A stretch of DNA of 30,054 nucleotides, taken from the NCBI GenBank assembly GCA_044227705.1, contig JBGAWE010000024.1, positions 1 through 30,054 on the forward strand, given 5' to 3'. Within the stretch, counting starts at the first letter, position 1; each line of letters starts with the position of its first letter. The notes beneath the pieces were generated by a model. It saw only the letters and a program-made list of their open reading frames with translations, was not told the origin of the DNA and searched no databases. The stretch is from JANOQP01 sp044227705. GTDB lineage: Bacteria > Bacteroidota > Bacteroidia > Chitinophagales > Saprospiraceae. Positions 7,346 through 14,628 of the stretch are shown piece after piece. Both the position numbers and the translations under genes were made by a program.

Positions 7346-9061
7346 ATGAATCAAAACCCTTTTCATTTCTCCCAATTTATAGATTTCATTAACAAGAAGT
7401 TACGGAATTGGGCAATAGGTATTTTGATTGGTATTGTCATTATTGTCATTTTTTTGGACTGCTTTTTAATTTCCCATCTGGAAGCACACAAGCTAGATAG
7501 TTATGCTAACCTATCGAAGAGTTTTGAAGGTGTTCTATTGAACATCATACCTGCACTAATTGGCTTTATTCTTATTGAGCCAATTATAAAAAAAATTGAC
7601 AATTTTGACGACCCGTCGAATGAACTTAAAAATGAATTTACTAATCTTCAGCAAAGCTTGAGCTTTCTCAAGCTTCACCCAGAAATATATGGCTTTTTAG
7701 ATTCTTATCAAAATCTAAACTGGGACGAACTTGTTAAAGATGCAGACTCCATAGATTTGTGTCTATTTTATTGTGGTTCTGAATGGAAGGCGAGGAACTC
7801 TTCGGCGTTTCTTGGTTTTTTTAAAAACGGAGGCGAACTAAACCTTTATCTCCCTTCGATTACTGAACTTGAACATAAGTTTTTAGAAAACAACAAGCCT
7901 AAAGATAGTATAATTGTTAGGATTCTGAACACTGCTAACGAGTTTCGTTCACTTGAATCCAAAGCAGGTACTGGCAAACTCAAAACTCACCTTGTTAAAT
8001 CAGGCCTCAATTTTATGTTCGCAAGAATACATCCATCGAAAGAGAATCGCTCACTTTTTCTCTTCTCCCCTTATCAAAATACATACGAAGAGGTTTATTC
8101 TCCTGTTGTTATTATCGATGAATCCAAAACAAGTCATAGCCCAGCATTAAAAAACTTCATTGCACATGAACTCGAATTCGTAAAAAAATCCGATGCCCTA
8201 CCTGAATGTGAACAAGATAAATTAATTATATGGGACAAGGATGCTCGAAGTAACCGCGTATTTGTAAGTTTGTCCTTATCATGCCCAGGGAGATGCAGCT
8301 TCTGCTATATTGAAAGCTTGGTTCAAGACCAAAAAGCAAAATCAAAGGATGGAGCATCTGAATTTGGAAAACTCATTGCTCTAACTCTATCAAATGATGA
8401 TAGATTTAAAAAGGGAAAAAACGGAACCACAATATTATTGGGAGGCTTTACAGATCCTCTCCATAAAAGCAATATTGCTGAATCTCTTGGGTTTATTGAT
8501 GAGATATCAGTCCACGGCAACTTGATTCACCTAGCCACAAGATATGGATTTGGAAAATCACACATAGATAATATTACTACGGAAAAATATAATAACTTAA
8601 TTATCAATTATTCTCTATCTTCTTTTGAAGATGGTGTTGAAGTAAAAAATCAATCTGAACGTTTCAAGGAGGCAAAACAGTTAATTGCTAGAGGCCTAAA
8701 AGTATCTTTATATTTAAGACCAATTCTTCCGGGAAAAACGATTCGTGAAATCGATAAAATAATTAAAGAGTGCAAAGAATCGGGAATTGCAAAAGTTGTG
8801 GTAGGTGGTCTTTATATTGATGATAGAATTAAAGAATCTCTTAAAAAAAAGGGTATTGTCTTAAAGAACCAAGATTCTGAAGATAAAGGGTTCGTATTAG
8901 ATGATAGAAAACTACTGAAAAAATTAAGAATACCAGATGTTGAAAAAATAACAGCATTGCTGGAAAAGGACAATATTCGTGTGTTCGAGAATTCTACAGC
9001 ATTGGTTTCGTTTTTCAGGAACAACTCGTTGACTCATAGCCTTCCGCCCGCTGGCTCATAG
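7346..9061 (+). CDS. Membrane-anchored radical SAM protein with a PLD-like middle domain
   Basis: A 571-residue protein with three parts. Residues about 22-42 and 60-82 are two hydrophobic membrane segments. Residues about 105-285 form an alpha/beta region (IDLCLFYCGSEW, FLGFFKNGGELNLYLPS, SLFLFSPYQN) that reminds me of phospholipase-D-like folds, but no HKD motif is present, so it may be a sensor or be degenerate. Residues about 295-560 are a radical SAM core: Cys313-x3-Cys317-x2-Cys320 in SCPGRCSFCYIE to hold the 4Fe-4S cluster, then GGFTDPLHKSN and LYLRPILPGKTIREID, which recall the SplB-like branch. It probably sits on the inner membrane with the catalytic part in the cytoplasm. It is co-transcribed with the HD protein and AT-rich. 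The last codons (LTHSLPPAGS) lie in a direct repeat, so the C-terminus may be replaced. I know no named family with this architecture. Confidence 0.82.
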   Translation: MNQNPFHFSQFIDFINKKLRNWAIGILIGIVIIVIFLDCFLISHLEAHKLDSYANLSKSFEGVLLNIIPALIGFILIEPIIKKIDNFDDPSNELKNEFTNLQQSLSFLKLHPEIYGFLDSYQNLNWDELVKDADSIDLCLFYCGSEWKARNSSAFLGFFKNGGELNLYLPSITELEHKFLENNKPKDSIIVRILNTANEFRSLESKAGTGKLKTHLVKSGLNFMFARIHPSKENRSLFLFSPYQNTYEEVYSPVVIIDESKTSHSPALKNFIAHELEFVKKSDALPECEQDKLIIWDKDARSNRVFVSLSLSCPGRCSFCYIESLVQDQKAKSKDGASEFGKLIALTLSNDDRFKKGKNGTTILLGGFTDPLHKSNIAESLGFIDEISVHGNLIHLATRYGFGKSHIDNITTEKYNNLIINYSLSSFEDGVEVKNQSERFKEAKQLIARGLKVSLYLRPILPGKTIREIDKIIKECKESGIAKVVVGGLYIDDRIKESLKKKGIVLKNQDSEDKGFVLDDRKLLKKLRIPDVEKITALLEKDNIRVFENSTALVSFFRNNSLTHSLPPAGS

Positions 9062-9077
9062 TCTTCCCGCCAGCCTG
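9033..9077. repeat. Direct repeat of about 22 bp at the 3' end of the radical SAM gene
   Basis: Copies at 9033-9054 and 9055-9077 both begin CTCATAG and continue CTTCC after one differing base. The stop codon TAG of the radical SAM gene lies within the second copy. A small hairpin (CCAGCC-TGCGA-GGCTGG) follows at 9070-9086. It is GC-richer than the gene before it and marks the right edge of the AT-rich island. Confidence 0.6.
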
Positions 9078-9086
9078 CGAGGCTGG
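9070..9086. terminator. Small hairpin, possible terminator between convergent genes
   Basis: CCAGCC and GGCTGG pair around a 5-base loop just downstream of the radical SAM stop. There is no T-run, so termination is uncertain. The rest of the convergent gap up to 9319 shows no gene; a weak 6-bp inverted repeat (9289-9294 with 9310-9315) lies near the end of the opposing gene. Confidence 0.3.
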
Positions 9087-9319
9087 TGAGGGTCTCCGAC
9101 CCGAATCTTCCGTCATCAAGTCTCCGACTTTGTAAAAAGAAAGGAACAGTATTAGGCAGCCCCGCCAAACCTAAAAACCATCAAGGAAAAAGGGGAAGGT
9201 CAAAGGGCGTGGAGAGATTGGCCTTTATGTATTTCGAGGAGAGGCCTCAAGCCAATGCAAAATCTGATGAGCGGAGGCTCCTAGTGAGGGACAGGCGTTT
9301 CCTTCCGAGCTGTCCTTGG

Positions 9320-10189
9320 TCAGGGCAAAACCCCGTCCGCCCGCATCAGGTCGATATACCGTGCCGCGCCCTTTTTGTTGGGGTGCATGAAGTCGCCAAA
9401 GCACGCCGGGCAGTCGTCGAGCGAGCGGCTGTAGTCTTTCACGGGGAAACCGGTGCGCTGTTCGCAGATGGATTTTAGCGCATCGAGGTTGCCCACGTTC
9501 CCAGCGAAGCCCGGGAAATAGGGGCTGATGACGAGCCGGACGGCAACCCCTTTTTGCTGCGCGAGCCGGGTGGTCGCTGCCAGTTCATCAACTAAAAAGG
9601 TGTCGATTTTCAAGTCGTAATGGTTCTTTTCGACCTCGGCCGCCAGTGCGGGCGCGATTTCGCGGTCGAGCAGCCAGTCGGCGTCTGAGGTATTTAGATG
9701 GTAAAAAGCCCTTTGAAAGACCTCGTTGTTGAACCTGAAAAGCTCCGAGGCCCGCCCGCCCCACCATGACGTCGGGGATTTTTCATGAATCAATCCCGAC
9801 AGCCGCGCCGAGTTTTTCACATAGGGAAGAAAGCCGGTGATGAGCGCGTCGTTGCGCCGGTCGAGCGTCGTGATGTCAATCAACAGGACGCCGGGCGGCG
9901 GGTATCGCTCCAAATAATCGGCGGCGAGGACATGGCCGAGGTCCATTGGCAGGCCGTTGTAGCTCAAGTTGAAAGACCGCTTGCCCGATTTCTCGTCGAT
10001 GAAGGGTTGGTAGAAAGTTAGGCCGCGCGAGTTGCCGAGCAGCAGGATGTCGGCTGCCGCATCGCCCCGGTAGAGACGCGAATAGCGCATCTGGCTTTCG
10101 TCGGTGATTTTTTGCAGGAGGAATCCGCCCGCCCGGTCAGCCAAAAAGAACAGCAGCAGCGTCGCGGGCAGCCAAAGGGATTTTTTCAT
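9320..10189 (-). CDS. Secreted or membrane-anchored SGNH/GDSL-like protein
   Basis: A 289-residue protein with an N-terminal hydrophobic segment (KSLWLPATLLLFFLADRAGGF) that acts as signal or anchor. It then shows the SGNH-like pattern: LLLGNSRG with the candidate nucleophile Ser54 and, near the C-terminus, DFMHPNKKGA, which fits the Asp-x-x-His pair. Such enzymes are esterases or O-acyl modifiers of polysaccharides outside the cytoplasm. It resembles the DltD/AlgX-like side of the superfamily, but the substrate cannot be told. It has its own well-matched promoter upstream (10222-10250). It lies downstream of the DUF2851 gene on the same strand with a 96-base gap that carries a dispersed repeat. 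Confidence 0.72.
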   Translation of the reverse strand: MKKSLWLPATLLLFFLADRAGGFLLQKITDESQMRYSRLYRGDAAADILLLGNSRGLTFYQPFIDEKSGKRSFNLSYNGLPMDLGHVLAADYLERYPPPGVLLIDITTLDRRNDALITGFLPYVKNSARLSGLIHEKSPTSWWGGRASELFRFNNEVFQRAFYHLNTSDADWLLDREIAPALAAEVEKNHYDLKIDTFLVDELAATTRLAQQKGVAVRLVISPYFPGFAGNVGNLDALKSICEQRTGFPVKDYSRSLDDCPACFGDFMHPNKKGAARYIDLMRADGVLP

Positions 10190-10221
10190 AGTGAGTCGGC
10201 GTGGTTTGCGGGGAGCGCGGA

Positions 10222-10250
10222 CAAAAGTAAATCGGGGTTCAACAGGGCAA
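10222..10250 (-). promoter_or_regulatory. Bacteroidota promoter for the SGNH-like gene
   Basis: On the minus strand TTG (10250-10248) is followed after 18 bases by TACTTTTG (10229-10222), a full match to TTG-N18-TAnnTTTG. The start codon is 33 bases downstream. The -33 element overlaps the edge of a dispersed repeat. Confidence 0.6.
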
Positions 10251-10283
10251 AATCCGTGTCAAATCCGTCCAATCCGTGCGCCA
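10249..10283 (-). repeat. Dispersed repeat, copy 1
   Basis: On the minus strand this reads TGGCGCACGGAT, eight variable bases, then TTTGACACGGATTTT. A second copy lies at 19721-19756 on the plus strand. On the plus strand it contains AATCCGT three times (10251, 10262, 10271). Confidence 0.65.
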
Positions 10284-10285
10284 AA

Positions 10286-11554
10286 TCATTTCAACAGGAA
10301 ATTCCCGATTCCGCATTCGAGGCACCGCTTCTCCGCGCAAAACCTTTTGGAAAGCTGCAAAAGCGCCTGGCTCTCAAACCCGTTCCTCGGTGCCACGCCC
10401 GCCTCGGCCCAGCCGTCCATGACCGAGTTCGCCTCGGGCGGCAGGACTTCGAGGATGCGCAGGGCGCGGTCGCGCAGGTCGTCGCGGCCCGAGGTTTTTC
10501 CATAGAGGAAGAGGAACGGCGCCACCGTGTTGATGACCAAACCATGCACCGCATCGGTGCCGAAGGTCTTGCGGCGGCGCGGCGAGGGCTTGTCAAAAAC
10601 ATAATGGCACTGCCAGTAGTCGCTGACCTCAGCGTGGAAGAGGTGCTCGACATCCCGCAGCGTCTTCGCCTCGAGGACTTTTGAAAAAAGGTGCGTCGAG
10701 TGGTGCATCAGCCAGGCCAGTTGCGCGAGCCGGACGGTCGGGAAATTGGGCGGCCGCAGCCGCAAAAACTTCATCGCCGAGGCATCGAGCGGCTCGAGTC
10801 CGTACTTGTGGCGGAGGAACTCCCACTCTTTTTTCAAGGCCCTCGGATGGATGTCCGTGAAGTCGGTCTGGAGCAGTCCGGCCTGCCCGAAAAGGAGGGC
10901 CTCGATTTGCAGCAGGTTGTCCCGCGACTTCGCCAAGTGGTTGACAGTCAACGACTTAGCTACGACCTCAAACGGCTCGGCGTTGATTTTCAGGCCGAAG
11001 TTCCAGGCGGTTTTTTCAAAAAACACCTGCTCCCAATGCCCGCCCGTGCGCTCGAGGGCGGCCTCGATGGCCTCTGTTTTTTGCTCCAGTCGCTCGGTCA
11101 AAAGCCGGTCGAGCCAGTTCAGCCGGACGATTTGCGCAACCTCCGCGATGCGCGATCGGCAGGGGATGGCCGACCGCTCGGCGGCCAGCATTTTCCATGT
11201 TTGAAAAATCCCTTCGGGGATTCGGCCTTTCAATTCGAGGGTCGGAAGCCGGTCGCCACCGGGCCTGAAAATGGGCCTGTCTTCCTCAAAAACGACGTGG
11301 AGGATGACGTTGTCGTAGGCCCGGTCGGAGCTGTGGCCGTGCGCGAGCCAGTCTGAGCTGTTGACATGGATTTCGACGTTGCCCGCCCAGAGCTGGTCGG
11401 CGAGGCGGAGGCGGGCGGCAAAGAAATCCGGCCCGGCGTCGGTGTTCGGCTCGCCGGGGTGGACGATTTCGAGCGGCTCGCCGGAGGTCGTGCGGAGGTC
11501 GTCCAGTCGGAAGCGCCGCCACCGCCAGAGGAAGTGGAGGAAGTTTTCTTGCAT
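10286..11554 (-). CDS. DUF2851 family protein
   Basis: A 422-residue protein that matches the DUF2851 family of Bacteroidota, of unknown function. Recognisable segments are the start MQENFLHFLWRWRRF, then EIVHPGEPNTDAGPDFFAA and GNVEIHVNSSDW, followed by VILHVVFE, and the Cys-containing end CLECGIGNFLL. The frame is open upstream to 11668, but the start at 11554 gives the conserved N-terminus; the extra 38 residues do not fit the family. No signal peptide or membrane segment is visible, so it is likely cytoplasmic. It is divergent from the dehydrogenase-like gene at 11745, with 190 bases between them. No biochemical role is established, to my knowledge. Confidence 0.92.
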   Translation of the reverse strand: MQENFLHFLWRWRRFRLDDLRTTSGEPLEIVHPGEPNTDAGPDFFAARLRLADQLWAGNVEIHVNSSDWLAHGHSSDRAYDNVILHVVFEEDRPIFRPGGDRLPTLELKGRIPEGIFQTWKMLAAERSAIPCRSRIAEVAQIVRLNWLDRLLTERLEQKTEAIEAALERTGGHWEQVFFEKTAWNFGLKINAEPFEVVAKSLTVNHLAKSRDNLLQIEALLFGQAGLLQTDFTDIHPRALKKEWEFLRHKYGLEPLDASAMKFLRLRPPNFPTVRLAQLAWLMHHSTHLFSKVLEAKTLRDVEHLFHAEVSDYWQCHYVFDKPSPRRRKTFGTDAVHGLVINTVAPFLFLYGKTSGRDDLRDRALRILEVLPPEANSVMDGWAEAGVAPRNGFESQALLQLSKRFCAEKRCLECGIGNFLLK

Positions 11555-11708
11555 AGCAACCGGTCTTGATTGGGTGGTGAAGGACGAGAAATTTTTGATG
11601 AAAACCATCCGCAAAAGGTTGGCTATCAATTCCTTGTGAAAAACCGGGGCTTTGCCGCCGGTCGACAACTCCCGAAATTTGGAGGAGAAGCCTCCGCGCC
11701 GTTCGGCC

Positions 11709-11716
11709 TATTTTCG
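11709..11716 (+). promoter_or_regulatory. Putative -7 element before the dehydrogenase-like gene
   Basis: TATTTTCG differs by one base from TAnnTTTG and lies 29 bases before ATG 11745. The nearest TTG upstream is too far away for the usual spacing, so this is weak. Confidence 0.25.
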
Positions 11717-11744
11717 GGCAGATTTTTTCAATCAAACGCTAATC

Positions 11745-13370
11745 ATGGCCCGCCTTTTCCTACTCGCCTGCCTCCTCTCGGCAGCCCCGTTTTTCGCCCA
11801 AAAAATCGAGCTGAAGACCGTCCACCCGCTCCTCGAGTTCCCCGTCGACATCGCCTCAACGGGCAGCGACGGCCGCCTGTTCGTCGTCGGCGAGAACGGG
11901 AAAATCCAGGTTGTCCACCCCGACGGGGCGCTCACGATTTTCATGGACATCTCCGACCAAATCCATTTCAACTTCGCCGAGCAGGGCCTCCTCGGCATGG
12001 CCTTCGACCCGAATTTTAAGCAGAACGGCTTTTTCTACCTCTTTTTCACAGGCCTCGACAGCTCCTCGACCGTCGCCCGCTTCTCGGTCACGGCCGACCC
12101 CGACGTGGCCGACCCGGCCTCGAAACTGGTGATTTTGAACATCCCGCAGATCTCGGTGAAGCACAAGGGCGGCTGCCTGCGCTTCGGCCCCGACGGCTAC
12201 CTCTACGTCTCGACGGGCGACAGCTCGCTCGGCGGCGACCCGGCCAATTCGAGCCAAGACTGGCTGACCCTTCTGGGCAAAATCCTGCGCATCGACGTGA
12301 CGGGCGCGACCGCTGCCGAGCCATACAAAATCCCGCCGTCGAACCCTTTTTTCGGTTTCGCATCGAGGCGAAACGAGATTTGGGCCGAGGGTTTTCGCAA
12401 TCCCTGGCGGTTCAGCTTCGACCGCGAAACCGGCGACCTCTGGGTTGGCGATGTCGGGCAAGACACCCGCGAAGAGGTTGATTTTCAACCGGTTAGCTCG
12501 CCCGGCGGGCTGAACTACGGCTGGCGGTGCTGGGAAGGCTCTTTCAATTTCGACCAGATGTGCGGCCCGTTTCAAAACTTCGAGCCGCCCATTTTGGAGT
12601 ATCAAAACCCGGGGGGCGGCGGCTGCGGCGCGTCGGTCACGGGGGGCCATGTCTATCGCGGCACGGAGTTCTCCGACTTGCAGGGCTGGTACATCTACTC
12701 CGATGCCTGCCAAGGCTGGTTTCGGGGGATAAAGAGACCGGCGGGCGGCGGTCAAATCGACACGGCGACCTTTTTGCAGACTGGCCTTGTGTTCAATTTT
12801 TCCGCCTTCGGCGAGGACGAGAAAGGGGAACTTTACGTCGTCGGGAACGCCGACCACCACCTCTACAAAATCACCGACTGGTGCGTGGCGAACCCGGCGG
12901 CCAAGCCGGTCGTGCAGCAAAACGACATCACCCTGTCCACCTCGGGTGCGGCCTCCTATCAATGGCTGACGAGCGGGCAGCCCATCGCCGGGGCGACGGA
13001 CTCGGTTTTCACCCCCATCGCGACGGGGTTTTATTCAGTAAAAATCAGGGACGCGAATGGCTGTCCCGCCGCCTCGGACTCGGTTCTCATAGCGGTCGTG
13101 GCGACGGCAGAGCCGGTCGGCGAGGCCGGGTTATCCATCTCGCCCAATCCGACAACGGGTTTTATTCAATTGAAAATCAACGGTTTAGCTGGAAAAGTCT
13201 CGTCGGTCGAACTGACGAACGGCTTCGGCCAAATCGTCCTTCGAAAAAAATGGAACGGCTCCGGCGGCCTCGATTTTTCAAACCTGCCGCCCGGCGTTTA
13301 TCAACTGACGGTCGAGATGGAGGCGGGCGGGCGGCTTTGCAAAAAACTGGAAATCACACCTCGGCTTTGA
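11745..13370 (+). CDS. Secreted PQQ-dependent sugar dehydrogenase-like protein with type IX sorting tail
   Basis: A 541-residue exported protein. It has a signal peptide (MARLFLLACLLSAAPFFAQ), then a glucose/sorbosone-dehydrogenase beta-propeller (about 20-380) with GENGKIQVVHPDG, EQGLLGMAFDPNF, GDSSLGGDPANSSQD, GFRNPWRFSFDRETGDLWVGDVGQ and LNYGWRCWEG. Next is an Ig-like segment (about 385-455: SYQWLTSGQPIAGATDSVF). The end, from about residue 460, is a type A-like T9SS sorting domain (LSISPNPTTGFIQLKI, LPPGVYQLTVE). Export through the Sec and type IX systems to the surface or medium is therefore inferred. The propeller family oxidises sugars with PQQ, but some members only bind ligands; the substrate is unknown. 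The upstream extension to 11652 is rejected because the signal peptide starts at ATG 11745. Confidence 0.9.
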   Translation: MARLFLLACLLSAAPFFAQKIELKTVHPLLEFPVDIASTGSDGRLFVVGENGKIQVVHPDGALTIFMDISDQIHFNFAEQGLLGMAFDPNFKQNGFFYLFFTGLDSSSTVARFSVTADPDVADPASKLVILNIPQISVKHKGGCLRFGPDGYLYVSTGDSSLGGDPANSSQDWLTLLGKILRIDVTGATAAEPYKIPPSNPFFGFASRRNEIWAEGFRNPWRFSFDRETGDLWVGDVGQDTREEVDFQPVSSPGGLNYGWRCWEGSFNFDQMCGPFQNFEPPILEYQNPGGGGCGASVTGGHVYRGTEFSDLQGWYIYSDACQGWFRGIKRPAGGGQIDTATFLQTGLVFNFSAFGEDEKGELYVVGNADHHLYKITDWCVANPAAKPVVQQNDITLSTSGAASYQWLTSGQPIAGATDSVFTPIATGFYSVKIRDANGCPAASDSVLIAVVATAEPVGEAGLSISPNPTTGFIQLKINGLAGKVSSVELTNGFGQIVLRKKWNGSGGLDFSNLPPGVYQLTVEMEAGGRLCKKLEITPRL

Positions 13371-13372
13371 GG

Positions 13373-13448
13373 TGTAGAGACGCAAAATATTGCGTCTCCT
13401 CCCGCTCGCTGCCGCCTGCACGGAGACGCAAAATATTGCGTCTCTACA
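13373..13448. repeat. Paired palindromic repeats (GAGACGCAA...TTGCGTCTC twice)
   Basis: Two copies, 13373-13398 and 13423-13448, each contain GAGACGCAA-AATA-TTGCGTCTC, which is itself an inverted repeat. The outer ends TGTA and TACA make the whole 76 bp another inverted repeat, with a 24-base middle. It lies 3 bases after the dehydrogenase-like stop and just before lpxK. I recall very similar palindromes as dispersed intergenic repeats in Bacteroidota and cyanobacteria. It may act as a two-way terminator or a transposase-mobilised (REP-like) element. Confidence 0.85.
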
Positions 13449-13469
13449 GGGGCAACATACATTCGCCCG

Positions 13470-14537
13470 ATGTTCGACGAATGGCCCATCCGCCTGCTGC
13501 TCCTTCCGCTCTCGCTGCTCTACGGCCTCGGGGTGAGTGTCCGCAATTTTTGCTACCGCATCGGCATCCTCAAGAGTGTCTCCTTCGACCTGCCAGTCGT
13601 CTCCGTTGGCAACCTGACCATAGGCGGCGCGGGCAAGACGCCCCACCTCGAATACCTCATCCGCTGGCTCGACGAATACCTTGAAGTGGCCACCTTGAGC
13701 CGGGGGTACGGGCGGAAAAGCACTGGTTTCCGCTCCGTCTCCGTCATCGACACGGCCATCGAGGTGGGCGACGAGCCGCTGCAGTTCAAGCGGAAATTCC
13801 CGCACATCCCGGTTTCCGTGGGCGAAGACCGCTCACTCGCCGTGCCAGAAGTGGTGCGGCGAAGCCCCGGGGTTCAGGTCGTCTTGCTCGACGATGCTTT
13901 CCAGCACCTCGCCGTCCGGCCGGGGCTGAACATCCTGCTGACCGAGTTCTCGCGCCCCTTCACCCGCGACTGGCTCCTGCCCTCCGGCCGGTTGCGCGAC
14001 TGGCGAAGCTCTTACCACCGCGCCGACATGATTGTCGTCTCGAAATGCCCGCCCAACCTCCGGCCCGAGAGCCGGGAGGCGATGCTGGCGGAAATCGCGC
14101 CGATGCCATGGCAGTCCGTTTTTTTCAGCCACTATAAATATGGAGCGCCCTACGAGATGCTGCGCACGGAGGTCAGGCAGCCGCTTTTGCCCGACATGGA
14201 CGTTCTGCTAATCACCGCCATTGCCGCGACGGGCTATCTGCTCGATTTTTTGAAAGAGCAGGTGCGCTCTGTGCAGTCGGTCGAGTTTGCCGACCACCAT
14301 TTTTTCAATGAACTGGACCTGGAGGAAATCAAGCGGCGGTTTGGCTTCCTCCCGCGCATGACCTCCATCATCCTGACGACGGAGAAGGACGCGATGCGAT
14401 TGGAGTTGCACCAGGCGTTCTTTGAGAAGAACAACCTACCGGTCTTCGTCCTGCCCGTCGAGGTCGGGTTTGACAGGGGAGACGAAGCCCGTTTCCGCTC
14501 CGAAATCCAGCAGTGGCTGCTCGATTTCCGGGCATAA
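13470..14537 (+). CDS. lpxK: Tetraacyldisaccharide 4'-kinase (LpxK)
   Basis: Kinase that phosphorylates the 4' position of the lipid A disaccharide precursor at the inner membrane, using ATP. The 355-residue length is normal. An N-terminal hydrophobic membrane-association segment (residues 9-21) precedes the P-loop VGNLTIGGAGKTPH with Lys56. Further LpxK signatures are LSRGYGRKS, VGDEPLQF, VLLDDAFQH and DWLLPSGRLRDW. The start at 13470 is 99 bases after the previous stop, directly behind the paired palindromes. It sits apart from the lpxC/fabZ-lpxA operon. All visible catalytic segments are intact, which argues that the cell makes lipid A. Confidence 0.95.
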   Translation: MFDEWPIRLLLLPLSLLYGLGVSVRNFCYRIGILKSVSFDLPVVSVGNLTIGGAGKTPHLEYLIRWLDEYLEVATLSRGYGRKSTGFRSVSVIDTAIEVGDEPLQFKRKFPHIPVSVGEDRSLAVPEVVRRSPGVQVVLLDDAFQHLAVRPGLNILLTEFSRPFTRDWLLPSGRLRDWRSSYHRADMIVVSKCPPNLRPESREAMLAEIAPMPWQSVFFSHYKYGAPYEMLRTEVRQPLLPDMDVLLITAIAATGYLLDFLKEQVRSVQSVEFADHHFFNELDLEEIKRRFGFLPRMTSIILTTEKDAMRLELHQAFFEKNNLPVFVLPVEVGFDRGDEARFRSEIQQWLLDFRA

Positions 14538-14628
14538 TCCGAGAATCAAAACGAGCTGCAAACCGCTGGCAGCCACCTGACTTCGGCCATGATATGAGCA
14601 TCAACCGCTTGCTAATCTACAGATTGAC

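Noticed and set aside
3974..9128. GTCGGAGACT at 3974-3983 and its complement at 9119-9128 as a shared repeat
   Set aside because: Only ten bases match and the flanks differ; two chance matches of this length in 30 kb cannot be excluded.
9086..9478. Plus-strand open frame of 130 residues between the island and the SGNH gene
   Set aside because: It overlaps the coding end of the SGNH gene, begins in repeat sequence and has no coherent hydrophobic or domain pattern.
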